From Polytrichum commune (Eukaryota > Streptophyta > Polytrichopsida > Polytrichales > Polytrichaceae): a DNA stretch of 60,000 bases. The notes under the pieces are model-generated. The model saw nothing but the letters and a program-made list of their open reading frames with translations, searched no databases and had not been told where the DNA came from. This document shows positions 47,643 to 60,000 of the stretch, in pieces. Position 1 is the first letter of the stretch. Each line of letters starts with the position of its first letter. The translations under genes and the position numbers were made by a program. The DNA lies in the NCBI GenBank assembly GCA_950295325.1, contig OX485808.1:20110527-20170526 (forward strand). The letters run 5' to 3'.

Positions 47643-50167
47643 TTGTGCCATTGACTTGCCTCTCGAGGATGACGGTCATGTTGGTGTTTCAAAAAAATTG
47701 TTTGGATTGACATCTAACCAAATTGGTCTAAATTTGATTTTGTCGCATTTGATTTTGAAAATGTAGATCTCTATAAAGTTAAGTATTTGCCCCCATCTTA
47801 TGGTGGCAATGTTATTCTTATGTTGCCCCTTGTGACGTTAGGTGTTCCTAGCATATATGGTAGCAAACAGATAGTTTTTGGCAGACTACCTCATAAATCT
47901 TCATCAAATGATGAAGTACTTCACCTCACATGTTCATCTCTTGAGGTGGTTATGAGTAGATTTAGTACACTTACCTCCTCAAATTGTCACAACTTTGTAT
48001 CCAATTCAAAGTATTTTGTTTGTAGTGGAATGGGTACAATGGATAGTATCATGGCACTAAAAGACCATTTAGGATTCAAATGCGTCCAGGTTCCCAATAT
48101 CTAGGGTAGTCCAAAGACAAAGTGCTTGTCTTCAAAATGTTAGTGGTCCTTCCAAGGAACGGTGTTGATCTTGTGAAGTGTATGCAAGTTGGCAAGAATA
48201 TGGACAATTCGTGGATAAATGTTTGAAGGGGTGGACCACTCTTGCATGCCATATGTACGATAATAAATATAGTAAGGTCTTGACGATTGCGTGTTGTAAC
48301 ATGCAATCTAAAGATGGCACAATCAGACCTTATTCATGGAAAAATTTGAATTCGGTCATGGCAAAGAATGGGGTGTCAGATGCAAACTTCAAGGGTTTCA
48401 TGGCAGACAGTGCTCCTACAAATCGGAATGCAGTCATGAAGATATATGGAGAGGGTGACCCCAAATCTGCCAATGGTGGGGCATGAGCGCACGGGTCTTT
48501 CCCATTGGTCTTTGAGTTTTGATAAGATGATACAAAAATGTATCAAAACTTCATTGCAATTTCAACACAAGCAGCTATGCAAGGACTACAAGGATGCAAA
48601 AATAATTGACAAAGCTGACATTAAACATCATGTGATTTGGTCATTGTGGTTGTCTTATGGAGTTGCCACAAAAGCAGACATCCTTGGACTCTCAGAGTGG
48701 TTGGGGTTTTGGCACTTCCCTTACATGCAATGGGATGGTCATATGATTTTTGTGGGGTGCTTTGTTGCACTAATTTATGCAATATTCTTTCATTTTAATT
48801 TTAATTTATATATATATATATATATATATATTCTACTACAATTTGTGCGGTATTCACATGACATAAATATAGATGGACGTGCGGAAATGCCTACATATAA
48901 TCTTGCAAAGATGGTACACAACAAGTGGCTCCACCAATCCGGCAATAAGATGATTTGCCTCTACAAAGCACCAATGGATGATATGATTCGCGCATTCATG
49001 CATATTGCAAATTATAGGTCGTCCTTGAAAGGTGGTTCCACTAGTAAGAGCCCACATTTTGCGCCCTTGAAATTGAAAGATATTTCTTGATGTGGAGACC
49101 CCAAGTTGTTGGCAAATGCTATGAAATCATACCCGGGTGCAGAAGCCCTTAACGCCATGCATTATGCCTTGGAGGGCTTGGAGTTGTTTGGATCCGCCAA
49201 ACATAAGCTTGATTTGCCACCAAGTGCCGATTGTGACTCACATCAATCTGACAAAGTAAACTATTATATTCCTCACCCTAACACTAGGGCAAAAAGGTCA
49301 TTTATACAAGCGTTGTTGAATTCTGTAGAGCATGATGTGGCTCACACCACATCAATGTTTGTGACTGGTTGTGTTTCATCCCATTGGCACACTACACAAT
49401 TCAACTCCGCCAAAGATCTCGGGCGATGTAAGCATAGACTTTGTGCAATGCCAAAGTCAGAAGATGGCAAACATGGCACCGCAGCTCCCACATGTAAGGG
49501 TTTGAAGGAGTACCACTCCACCAACAATGTGGAGTATGAGTTTTGGTTATGCCCTAATGACATCAAGTGTTGTGTATGTGGCAACAAGAAGAAATATGTG
49601 TTGGATTGGCCTATAGTACCCAACATGTGGCCAGTGAAGATTGGAACCAATCCATTGTAAGAGGAGGGCTTGGTGCTTGAAGACATTGTATTTCAATTGT
49701 AGCAAAGCGAGGCACTTTCATCTTGTCATAGGCTTTCAACATTTGCCTATCCCTCGGTTGCATTTTCATGTGTCGCGAAATCTAGACACCCACCCTACTT
49801 TGAGGTTTGGGAAGACAATGTGTCGCAATTCGGGAGCCCCAACTACGGTTCACAAAAACAAATAGGAGAACGCTAGACTCATGGATGGTTATTATCTTAT
49901 TGGAGTCAGTGCCATTCCATATCCGGGGTTTGATTGTTAATGAACATCATCTCCAAAGAGGACATCGCATACTGTGTTATAATCGGTGACAATCCACATT
50001 GTACATGCCCAAACTTCACAAAATTGTCATCGCAATCTTTGGTAAAGAAAGGGAAATGGATGTACTGCAAACATCTGTATTATGTGTTAAGATTAATATG
50101 CAAGGTGGTTAACAACAGTGGGAAAGACATTTACGCTCCTACAGAACTTGCCAATGTTGTAGAGTGA
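47643..50167 (+). pseudogene. Broken SWIM zinc-finger, MULE-like transposase relic
   Basis: A long protein-like frame runs along the + strand but is cut by stops (near 47765, 48170, 49090, 49660 and 49865) and several frameshifts (near 48115, 48480 and 49900). Recognisable parts in order: PPSYGGNVILMLPLVTLGVP (about 47790); GMGTMDSIMALKDHLGFKC (about 48030); YASWQEYGQFVDKCLKGWTT (48180); GFMADSAPTNRNAV (about 48395), whose Asp fits the second acidic position of a MULE-type DDE core; a GHERTGLSHW segment where Gly may replace a Cys of a CxxH-type motif; SEWLGFWHFPYMQWDGHM (48690); an (AT)n-bearing insertion; then EMPTYNLAKMVHNKWLHQS (48885). The C-terminal CTCPNF...CKHLYYVL (about 50002-50085) fits the SWIM pattern CxCx(n)CxH, common in MULE transposases and FAR1/FHY3-like proteins. 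It cannot encode a working protein. Confidence 0.75.
48807..48831. repeat. (AT)n microsatellite inside the transposase relic
   Basis: About 25 bases of AT repeat within a ~100-bp segment (48745-48865) that interrupts the protein-like frame between the GHM and DGRAEMPTYN parts. It could be a former intron or a later insertion; the boundaries do not settle which. Confidence 0.9.
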
Positions 50168-50695
50168 GAGTAATTTTTTACATGTTGTGTTTGCTCGCTT
50201 GTTTGAGAATGCCAGTAAGTGACCTCGATCGGTGTGGTTTGTTATCATAAAAATCAATAATGGATTGATGGTTTTTGGAAGTATCCATGGTAATACCCCT
50301 TCATGCTTGTGCATCCAAAATTTTAGTACTTTATTATTGGCTAATTACAATAAAAAATGATTTCTAAATTTATAGTGTAGAGCCTAAAGTTGTGCACATG
50401 TACTGAAGTTGGGGTCATCGCTCACATGTTGCCACTCAATGCTCATGTGTTACCGCTCACCATGCACTACTCATTGGTCATTGCTTGTGTCTTAGCTTCC
50501 CTCTAGAAAACACTAGTTACACTAATCAATTGCCAAGGTTTTCAACAAGTCAACAAATGATCAACACATGAGTTCCAACAACCATTAGTATGGCGAAAAT
50601 TGGCCACCAAGATTTCGTACCATATCACCAATACAACCAATCATTAGAGCTCTAGAAGATGGATGCTATGAGCCTAATTGTAGAGCCATTTAGGG

Positions 50696-50998
50696 ATGGG
50701 GAAACGCCACTTGTGTGACAATGCTATGAAAGAACTAGAGTCTATTGACATAGACTATGAGCTTCAAGGTTCTAACTGCGGGAATGGTCAAGGTGATGTT
50801 ATAAAAGAAGTTGCAGATTGTCCACCTTCTTGGGATGTCTCTACTCACGATGTTGATCGTGATTTCATTCAAGTGCGGGAGTTATGCGCAGTTGCAAATG
50901 AGCATGTAAAACCATATGCGCTTTTGGTAAATTTAGATTTAAAAGTTGCGATGGAATGCATGCAGAATGCCTTGTGTCAAGCTTCACATCAATTATAG
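50696..50998 (+). pseudogene. Short coding relic downstream of the transposase
   Basis: A 100-codon frame beginning MGKRHLCDNAMKELES and ending with the acidic/hydrophobic ALLVNLDLKVAMECMQNAL. Protein-like sequence continues past the stop with ERSNVLFRANLLLLLL. It lies about 530 bp after the SWIM motif on the same strand and may be another part of the same dead element. No domain is recognised; it could also be an unrelated fragment. Confidence 0.35.
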
Positions 50999-51429
50999 AA
51001 GGCGTTTGGCATGATGTTGTAAATGATATTGTTGTGGAAGTTCCTAAAAAGGTGCCAATCATTTTAGAAAGATGAATCAGAGAGATCAAATGTGTTGTTT
51101 AGAGCAAACCTCTTGTTGTTGTTGTTAAGAATTTGTGATTCAACTCCGGTGGTTGTTAATGGTGATGTCGGTGCTTTGTTGATCCTTGATCAAAGGAGTT
51201 GCTCGTGTCCAAGATTTGATGAGTGATGACATTGGTGATATGGACATGGACCAAACAACGAGGGAGTGGCCTCAATCTTGACCACATTTGTGTTGCATGA
51301 ACGATTGCTCCATTAGCACAGTTTTCTTTCATTTTATCATATTGCATAGAAGCCATAAACAAGGCATTTTGAGGAGAAATGTGTCCCAAAGCTCTAGAAA
51401 TTAAAGTCTGGGCACCAAGAATACAATAT

Positions 51430-52030
51430 CAAGATTTTGAGGTACCATTTTAATCCTAGTTTTCCCTATTGTATCGAAGCCATAGACCAAAAACAAAAAC
51501 AAAAGAGGAGAAATAAACGCATATTCTTGAACTTGTATTCATGGCAGTGAGACTATAGTGGAGATTTTCTTTCAATGAAAATTTTGTCCATGGCATCAAC
51601 AACGGCCCCATTGGGGGCTTGGAAATCGAGTTCTTGTATTTGTGGAGGGGCTTTTGGAGTAGTGGCCAGACCCTCATGTAAGCACTGGCATTGATTTGTG
51701 GGTATGCCAAAATGATGCAATTATGGTTAGGTGTTGAAGCCATAAAGAAATTACTAAACGAACAAAATTACATTGAAATTTGGAAATTGTAGTCTTGGCA
51801 CCGAGACTACAATTTCCATACAGTCTATTTTCAATTAGAAAAAATATGTTTCTATGGCTTCAATGTTGACCCCATTGAAACCCTTGAAATTGGGGCACGG
51901 ATTTGTCAAAGGAGGCTAAGAGTGATGGCCATCCCCTCATGATGATTGGGTTTCAACTTTGGGGTTTCATGTGTATGGATTGTGGCCCCATCGGGGCTAT
52001 GAAATTGAATTCTTAGAAGATAACGAAATC
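51430..52030 (+). repeat. Array of three diverged ~100-bp modules
   Basis: Modules near 51544, 51797 and 51950 share the order GAGACTA..., a GGCTTCAA- or GGCATCAA-like word, CCCCAT[C/T]G, then GAAAT[C/T]GA. Spacings are unequal (about 253 and 153 bp). The CCCCATTGGGG core matches the perfect hairpin at 2008-2030, so this is a dispersed repeat present in partial tandem. No frame spans it. Confidence 0.5.
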
Positions 52031-53611
52031 CTTTTTAACATAATCAAATTCAGGTTTTCTACTCATCAACAAAGGGGTCCCTTAGAGGGGTGCATGAGAG
52101 AAAGACCTTCTATCCATGCAAATTATAATCGAGGCATTAACTAGACTCAGGGTTGTTGTGTCTGATGCCTAAATCTCTACAGATGAATTATAAGTCTTCA
52201 TTGGCATTCAACCTTTAAATCGTGATAATAAATCCTTTAAGCATATTGTGTGATGTTCTTTGTTGCATATTTTAACCATATTATGAATGTAGACCTACAA
52301 CTAATATATCGGACACAATCATGCTCATTGAAATGGTTCTAGATTATTGTGTGATGTATTTCTTTGTGTTTGTAACCAGATCATGAATGCAAAAGCTACA
52401 TATAGACATATTCAACATCATTCAATTATTGTGAGTGATCTAGGCATATTGTGTGATGTTTGCTTTAGTATTCCTAAACACTTTAGGAATGCAGAGCTGC
52501 ATCATGCATGTTTTGCATTCAATTTGATGTCCGAGGTATTGCACTGTCATACTCATATTTTCAAATGGTGTCATTCCATACCTTGCTTTATCTTCTTTGT
52601 TGTGTATCATATATTATTGTTGGACATTTTCAAGATTTTCTTTAGATTTTCATAAATGATATTAGGTTCTATAAAAATACAGAGCTAAAAAGTCATAAGT
52701 ACTAGTGAGGTTCATATAAATGCTTGAAAGACCAATAATAAAATTATGGCCACTCCAATTTTTCATGTAATAGCCTCCCATAGGACACCTGGTCAATGCA
52801 TGTGTATACCAAACATCAAGCTAAGTGAACTCATGGAGGGTGTGTGCAAAAAATAATATCCGCTATGTTGTCTCCTTCCATGATGTAGAGAGTATTGCGT
52901 AGGTTATAGCGGCAGTAACAACACTGCCACCACGCCAGGTTCTAGATAATGATTGGTTCGCCACCCATTAATAGATGAGGAGGATAAGGTGGTTCTAGTC
53001 ATACTACAATGTAGAGCACATTAAGTGTGCCCCACATTTGAAATTGTGTTTTTGGGTTTTGATTTTGCACATTTTTTCACCCAAAATTAGTGTAAAGGCT
53101 GCCCTACTATCTCCAACATGCATTGTTTTATGTGAGCAATGGCATGTGTTGCTTTTATGTATGACTCAATTTTCATGTTGTTTACATGTAAAGTGGATAT
53201 GGTATTGGGTATTTTCAACTCGTTGACATTGGTTTGAGGACAATGAACTGACAAACATATACATCATTTTCTCTAATAAGAATCTCATTTGAACTCTTAT
53301 ATCATATGTCCTCAACTCAATTGGAAACTACTTATGCCAAAATACCACAGCTATAAGATACTAATGGGTGTGATTCCACTTAATTTTTCTCTGCTACCAC
53401 TCATAATTCATTGTTTGTATGATAGCAATTCCCCACATGGGTGTTATGTTAACATGACATCAATAACATCATAGCTTGGGAATATGATAGGTGGCCGACC
53501 ACAATCAAAAACATTATCAGGCATGGTTTTTATGGCAGCAAACATGACTAGTGATTACATTGATAAATGGTGTTCAAGTATATGCAAGATTGCAATTTTC
53601 TTTCATTTTCT

Positions 53612-53612
53612 A

Positions 53613-53660
<48 letters not shown>
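53612..53660. repeat. Compound (CA)n(TA)n microsatellite
   Basis: About 13 CA repeats followed directly by about 11 TA repeats. Good length-polymorphism candidate; no coding role. Confidence 0.95.
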
Positions 53661-53879
53661 TATGACTACCAGCAATTCAATAGCTTATGTAACTGAAACT
53701 TTGTACAAGAAAATTGAGATTTGGTCGACAAAAAGAAAATGGCAATAGTCATTTGGGTAGTGCCCCCATCATGTCATTGCAAACCACCCTTTCGGTTACT
53801 ATGGAAATGGAAATAGATGCAGTTGGATTTAAAATGGACAAACAATGTAAGTCAGTTGCAATAAAAGAGGAAAAAATTA

Positions 53880-54050
53880 TGGCTCGAGATGACCTTAAAC
53901 TACCGGATGATAGTGGAAAGGTACTCAAACCAAATGAAGTGGTTGGTGGTTGGATTTCCAACTGTGAAATCATCTCTCTACTTGACGGAAAACTAGCCAG
54001 GATGTCAAGAGCCTCTTGTGTTCCAAAAAAAAACAAAAACAAAAAGAAGA
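53880..54050 (+). mobile_element. tRNA-derived SINE, copy 3, with A-rich end
   Basis: GGCTCGAGATGACCTTAAAC, CGGATGATAGTGGAAAGGTA, GAAGTGGTTGGTGGTTGG and TCTCTCTACTTGACGG follow the 5' half of the SINE at 16579. The B-box has decayed (TTGGATTTCCAACTG). After the AAGAGCC word the copy leaves the family and runs into an A-rich AAAAACAAAAACAAAAAGAA tract, unlike the TTATT ends of the other copies. It may be a 3'-variant or a chimera. The 139-codon frame that covers it (53714-54133) is a by-product. Confidence 0.7.
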
Positions 54051-54149
54051 AGTTGGAAGAGTTGGTGTTGCAGCACTTTGTGCAAACTTGGAAACATCGT
54101 GTAAAATATGAGTACATCAATGTGGGTCGGTAAAAAGGAAGCATGTGCC

Positions 54150-57100
54150 CAATGATATTCATAGTATGTGCTAACCACTTTTATTCCTTGTACTTCAAAA
54201 TTGACCATGACTCGCACTACTACCGTAACTTGATGCATGTACATACATAAAGAGAAATATAAAAAAACCAACACATTCAGTGAAAGTAGTCCTATTGAAG
54301 TGATAGATTTGTCTCTTCACCCAAAAAAAAACTCAAACTGACAGTTGCATTCATTCATCACTTACATGACAACAAAGGCCTATAATTTGTGATGCATTCT
54401 AAGATTTGTTATTTTATTCTTCGTGATATCCTTAGCGTGAAAACAAATACTCATTTTAGACTTGGATATGTTATGGTGTTGTTACTTCCATCTCGTTTCT
54501 CATGCTTTATCATGGTCCTTGCAACGGCAAGGTTTTTATAGTGTACCACACGGGCTTCATATGGTACATATAGGGTTGCCACCCCACCGGTGAGCAATGA
54601 TGCCCATTGCCCGTAGTGTTCTCGTGAACGTTTCTTGCACATTTGATTCTCTTGAATTCTCTCCAATTGGCCTCTTGCAACATTGTAGGTTTGACTTGCT
54701 ATATGATCTTCAAGCGTCTTCCCATTGCAATGTATTGAAGAAGAAGAAAAAAGTACACTCTATCATTGCAAAAGTATCTCTTCCATATCTAGCAACATAT
54801 GGCTAGGTTGTAACAATTTTACAAGTACCTTATCGTGCATGTCTACCTATCAAAGTTGCTTTGAGAACAAGAAAAGCTATTACCTTATCACTACCCACTT
54901 GTGACTTTACATTGTAAAGGAATCTTGCACTACCTATTGTTTGTTGTGCAACCTATAATGGACTGAAGTTCAAAATTGGGTATAATTTAAGGGGATTGCT
55001 AAATCGACCACACACTGACAAAAGCTTTATGTAGAGTAACAAAAGAGAAAGCACAGTTGAAATGCTTAAAAAAGGGAAGGAAACTTGATAGCTTGCTCCT
55101 CTTCGTATGTGCGATGAAAATTCAAATTTTGATAGGTCATGTGACCACGCAACACATCTATATGGCCGTTTTAACAAACTATGTGGTTGAATTAACAATA
55201 TCCTAATTTTACGTAAATCCTATTTTAATGATCATCTTCTTTTTTGCTCATAATAGGCTCAATTATCTTACAAGTATGGCTTTGGAAATATTGAATTCCT
55301 TTTACTACTAGTCCAAAGTAGCGTTAAAGCATCCTCCATGCCATATAAAACTCCCGTTGAAAAGGTGAAAAGGCAATGAACTAAGCTATTATAACCATCC
55401 ATATATTAGCATTAGCGACCCTTCATTAGTCTAGTGGAACTCAATTGGGGTGATTTGAACTCAAATCTATAGGGACAAAGTCTTACATGTATTTCTCATG
55501 GGGGACGTTACCCCCCCCAAACTTTTCGGGGGAGGTAGATTCGGGCAAGGGCAACCACCCGTCCAAAAAATCCAGATTTTCCAGGATCCGACTGAAAACC
55601 GATGCTTGCCCGCCCAACTTCAAAAGAACCATTGCCCTTGCATTCTTGTGGGCCACTTATCCGCAAATCCCATATTGAGTGCACTTCACCTTCAAGGTCC
55701 AAAATCCAATATATATGTTCACTTCCTTTGAATAAATAAGCAATCGACTAGGATTTCATTTTCAAAGTGAAACTGCCAACAAGACATGTAATTAACTTGG
55801 AAGTCAAAAATATTACAAAACCCTCATTAGCACTAAGGTTTTAATTTTTGTGAATTATTATTGAAAGGGTCTTTATCATTCTAAAATGGAAATAAAATTC
55901 GCAATTTCTTTTTAATATGTTAAATACTATAGTCTATTTAATACCTTCTACTTTCACAAAGTACTCATATGCATTTAAACTAATTAAGTGTGATCAAATG
56001 TAAATAAATATAATTAATTTAGATTAATTCATAATTCCACGTTTCTTTCTTTCTCAATAAAATCTTCTACTACTTATAAATAATCATAGTAGACTTTATG
56101 CCACATTGGGATGCATTGTAGTCTCTAGAATACATAAGAAAGGTCTAAGTTATCTATTCTAGAACAACTAAGTTTGAATTGGACTTTGAGGCATTTAGTA
56201 CGATTTACTAGATCCATTTCATTTACAAAGACTGCCAAACCTTAATCTAGTTATTTGTGACTGAAAAACGTGTACAAATCTACCTTTGACTTGGAAACCC
56301 AAAGGGTACGAACTTAATCTTACAAGGAAAAGACAAACACAGACAAAGGGTCGAAGTGCATCATAGTTCACAATATAGGGTGAGCGCACAAACAACATTG
56401 GAATCAACAAGTGTGATGAATCCCATTCAAAGTATGCATGTATATAACTACAAATTATGAAGAGGTTAGAGTTGAACTACAAAAAAAAAATTATTGTCTT
56501 TCACATTGCACATCACAATGACACACTTGATTGCCTCTATCTAATAATCAATAGAATAGTAGAATATTCAACTAACAATTAGAATAAGCCAACAAAGCAT
56601 GCTCAGCCTTCACGTTCCTCTTATTGACATATGTTTCCTCTAAAAACAAAATTTTTAAATGGAAGCATCTATGGAGGTAGTAACATGGAGCACCATATGT
56701 GCTCTAAGGATCCCAATTACATACACGATGTGGGTGGCATTTGTCATGATTCTCCCAAAACATAAAAGAAAGTGGACTACACCGTTTATGATATTTAGTA
56801 TCACATGTGTAATAGTGTAACTTGTCCTCTTACAAAACCATGAAGAAATTTACAAAGTTACATTAAAAAAAAACCAGTTCTTTACATTGACCAATAATAG
56901 GATGAGGTACTGAGACACAAGATGATATCTACTTGCGATACTTACGCAAGCTACCACTATGTGGGATATATGGGAAAGTAATATTTTGAAAAGCACATTC
57001 ACAAACCCCTAAAACACCTTTGCATGGCCGGAGATGTCGATTAAGCTTTGTAATGCAGGAGCCACGTTATAAAAAACTCACAACAACACTCAGGGGGTGC

Positions 57101-57640
57101 ACTCCATTGTCAAGTTGAACACCACGTGTGATAAAAAAATAAAAATAAAAATATACTTTTTACATAAAGCATCACTAAAATGGGTCAATTTTTTATGAAT
57201 TTTTTCACATGAGTAGATATACACGGTATCTATTACATATTAAAAAAATGGTAACCAAATTTGATGATTTTTTTTAATAAAACATATTATTTCTAACTAG
57301 AATGACGTAGAATTGAAGTAAAACAATTACTACAAAAAAATGAAGATGACTAAAAATTTCAAGAAAATATACATATGATATCATCAATGGTTATGTATAT
57401 CTAGAAAAAATATCATAATTTTCAAATCTATCTATGGCATATAATATAGGGTAGCAAACTTTTATTGCACGTGTTTATGAAACGTAAGGGGGTGTGATCG
57501 GCCCGAGTAACAACAACCAAAAAATTGAACCGAGCTTAGTCAACTATATCTAAGTATATTTACACTATTCCACCCAAAACTCGAGCCTACAATTCATTAA
57601 ATACACGTTTCGCCAAGACTGCAACCCCACCACTACATCC
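54150..57640. other. Gene-free AT-rich stretch
   Basis: No supportable gene. Near 55470-55640 there is a short GC-rich patch with three overlapping frames on both strands (55487-55731), a poly-C run and no domain. A - strand TTTGAGTTCAAATC near 55455 resembles a tRNA B-box but lacks a convincing A-box. Confidence 0.5.
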
Positions 57641-57989
57641 TAACGGAAATAATAAAATAAAATATCAATCATTGGTGGACACCTTAGAATATGCCAAATG
57701 GTATGTAACACTCATTATCCTCACAACATGCATCTAAGGAGGCATTCGGACAAACAACATCACCGGCCTCTTCGAACAATACTGCATCCTTTTTAATGGC
57801 CATACATGCATGCATGCAACAAATCAACTTGATAGCTGCGAGATTCCTCACCCTACTCATCCTCAACAAGTTAAAACTAGAAGACCACCAACCACCAATA
57901 CTCCCCACCTGAGCACGCACCAAAACCAAAACATACAAACAACAAAATTCCAAAAATGAATACAACAACATGATACCTAAACCCACTCA

Positions 57990-58100
57990 TTTAGCTCGTA
58001 TAATGGAATAGACGACACCCAAGCCCCAAGAATCGAACCCAATACACGTTGCAACAAGCCAAGACACCATGCCCTCATAGCACCCACCCTTGAACTACAC
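57990..58100 (-). mobile_element. Possible tRNA-like SINE head, minus strand
   Basis: On the - strand GGGTTCGATTCTTGGGGC is a good B-box, and about 45 bases upstream lies GGGTGGGTGCTATGAGGGC, an acceptable A-box-like word. It does not resemble the 16.6-kb SINE family. No target duplication or tail was identified, so it could be a different SINE or chance similarity. Confidence 0.35.
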
Positions 58101-58229
58101 AACATCGATAAACAAAAACTCGTATCCTCCCAATAGGCCTACAATGTCCTTGTCATTTGTTACTAATAGGGACCACCTCCGATAAGAGGCAGTAGCATTT
58201 GTCCCATAGCCACGTTTAGTATACCCGTT

Positions 58230-58294
58230 CCAGGTTCACATATGAGCTTGCGGCGATGATCAAAGTGAAGTGTCTCTCATTCACTCCAGCATGG
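58230..58294. repeat. Dispersed 60-bp block, copy 2
   Basis: TCACATATGAGCTTGC, GATGATCAAAGTGAAGTGTC and CTCATTCACTCCAGCAT match 21594-21655 in order and orientation. The larger repeat to which both belong could not be delimited. Confidence 0.55.
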
Positions 58295-58299
58295 ATGCA

Positions 58300-60000
58300 A
58301 ACAACATGTTGTAAGCACAATTATTCCTCCAGCTCGAGAGATTGGATGACGACAACGAGCGGATATAATCACGAACAAAGTCATGTCGAATAAGCATAAG
58401 GCAACATATGAAAAAGCTTGAGAAGTTAGAAGAGATCGCAAAAAAAAGAAAAAGAAAAATGATCATATTGGTAGATAGTTGGATGATCAAGCAGAAGGTC
58501 CGACTCTAAACTTTAAATCTAACCCTAACATGAAGATACCCTAGTTATCAATTGAACCAATGGTGTGAACCAATGATTACCATGGCAAATCCTAAAATTA
58601 ATGGTTAGTAAACCATTAAGATACTAATGTAGTAAACCAATAACTTACCAAACGCTAAACCAAATAGTTATTTTTATTATTATAAAACAACTTATTGATC
58701 CAAAGTTGCTATTGAAACATGCATTCCTACTAAATAGAAGCCAAATATTGTATAACTATTCCACCCTTAACAAGAAGGTTGGGGAGACTTAATTAATAGT
58801 CATTTAAAAAGAAAGCTAATCTTCACTTTTGAGAATGAATACAATACAAGCTCCATAAATAATATTAAAACAACTCAACCATTGATTTGAACATACAATT
58901 TTGTACTAGTCCCTTGTTTTCTATCCTAGGAGACGTGGGCTCATTTGGGAAAGGCGTTTGTTTGCGCCCACTTACCGTACATGTAATTATAAACACAATT
59001 ACAAAAACCTCCGTATGTTGGTTTTTGAAAAATCAACATACTTCACAAGCTTTACAACCGCTTCATCTTGATTAGTTGCGTATGAGAACATGGGTCAATG
59101 CCTTTGAAAAGAGAGGCCAATAGCCCACTACCTTAGCACCTCTAACAATGGTCAACAATGCATGGTACAAATACGGCCGCCATGTATTCTTGTCACGTGT
59201 TCCTCTCATTTGATGACTCCAATTGTACATTTACAAATGTACTCCACACATACATGAGGCCAAGGAGTCGTGCTTCTCAAGTGAATTCAAGGTAAAAAAA
59301 AAATGGAATCCTTGCAACTTGGAGATTTTTCGTTAGAATATTCGATCGTGGAATTAGAAGCACGGATTCTAAATTGGTGTAGTGAGATTAAGTTAGGATG
59401 AATCTATCATAATACAAATAAAATGAAATAAATTACAAAACCCCCTAACCTGAGTGGCATGAATCCTAATTCCATATACAAGGGCTTCGCTTGAGTTTTA
59501 TGGTGTCTAACTACACTCGTTCATGGGAGAGGTAAAAATGCAATGAAGTATTACATGTATGTAGGTTGATTTGACTTTTTTTTAAATGGCATCAAAGGCT
59601 CCAAATTGATGTAGTAGTGTGGTCCAATTGGACTAGATTTCTTATGAACCTATAGTGGGGATTTGTTTTTAATAGAGTCCCTTCATCCATAATGGATGAG
59701 ATCACTTAGACCAAGCAGTTGAGCTTCATGACATCTAGATGAACTCATCCATTGTGGTTGAAGGGCTTTAAGTTAGATTAAGCCCCTACTAGGTTGAGGG
59801 TTGTTCATTCCATAAGCTTTTTGGCGTATTTCTGGCTATTTGGAACAATTTCAAACCATTACATTCCAATTTTGTACTTTGAAATCACTTTTAAATTTGA
59901 AAAAGACCATAAACACAACAATAGAACATTTCATTGTGTTTTCACCTACACAATGTATGTGTTTACGTACACACCACAAAGTGTCACCCATCCACATGAC
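58300..60000. other. Gene-free AT-rich stretch
   Basis: No gene or delimited element is seen. Around 59575-59640 ATGGCATCAAAGGCTCCAAA resembles the interior of the hairpin-ended elements at 18.3 and 19.2 kb, so a worn relative may lie here. Confidence 0.5.

Noticed and set aside
48745-48865. Spliceosomal intron in the transposase relic
   Set aside because: The segment interrupts the frame and contains an (AT)n run, but clear GT and AG borders that restore the frame could not be fixed.
53714-54133. 139-codon + frame (and an overlapping 137-codon - frame) as genes
   Set aside because: Both cross a SINE copy and an A-rich tract, and no domain is visible.
55440-55500. tRNA-like B-box TTTGAGTTCAAATC on the minus strand
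   Set aside because: No convincing A-box at the right distance and no clover-leaf potential by eye.
57684-57986. 100-codon - strand frame as a small secreted Cys-rich protein
   Set aside because: The N-terminal part is hydrophobic and there are several Cys residues, but no signal-peptide cleavage context, no homologue I know and no exon support. It is adjacent to a possible SINE head.

Overview
This window looks like intergenic DNA from a large, repeat-rich plant nuclear genome, most likely a flowering plant. The basis is low GC, abundant AT/CT/GT microsatellites and poly-C tracts, a Stowaway-type MITE with CTCCCTCCGTCCC ends and TA target duplications, a tRNA-derived SINE family, and no operon-like organisation. 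I found no intact, confidently recognisable host protein gene, no rRNA or tRNA gene, and no CRISPR array. Nearly all short open frames are chance frames in non-coding or repeat DNA.

Layout. 0-7 kb: unique-looking AT-rich DNA with a composite Stowaway MITE at the left edge and a GC-rich hairpin at 2 kb. 7.2-12 kb: a dispersed repeat, a 411-bp foldback element, a four-copy 355-bp tandem array (8.5-9.9 kb) and two short simple-repeat patches. 12.9-13.9 kb: a decayed coding remnant, probably of a transposable element. 16.4-19.8 kb: a clean 120-bp Stowaway MITE with a SINE 30 bp away, a TIR element, two related hairpin elements and a strong 120-nt foldback. 20.5-26 kb: the first copy of a ~0.8-1 kb repeat, a foldback element packed with 42-bp palindromic repeats, a SINE with a 15-bp target duplication, and two neighbouring hairpin elements. 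27.6-28.6 and 31.7-32.7 kb: two GC-richer islands of unknown nature. 30-46 kb: many copies of one long-TIR MITE family with AGGTRRGTGGGTC ends, plus the second copy of the 1-kb repeat. 47.0-51.0 kb: the main coding relic, a broken SWIM zinc-finger transposase-like gene on the + strand with a decayed divergent reading frame on the - strand and a further relic downstream. 51-60 kb: more repeats and gene-free DNA.

Nothing here works together as a pathway. The shared theme is transposition: dead autonomous remnants (13 kb and 47-51 kb) among several non-autonomous families (Stowaway, long-TIR foldbacks, SINEs). The observations most worth checking are the satellite-carrying foldback at 21.9 kb, the composite Stowaway at 0.2 kb, the long-TIR family whose end contains a consensus splice donor, the SWIM transposase relic with its divergent partner, and the 355-bp tandem array. 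All calls come from reading by eye; identities and boundaries are approximate.
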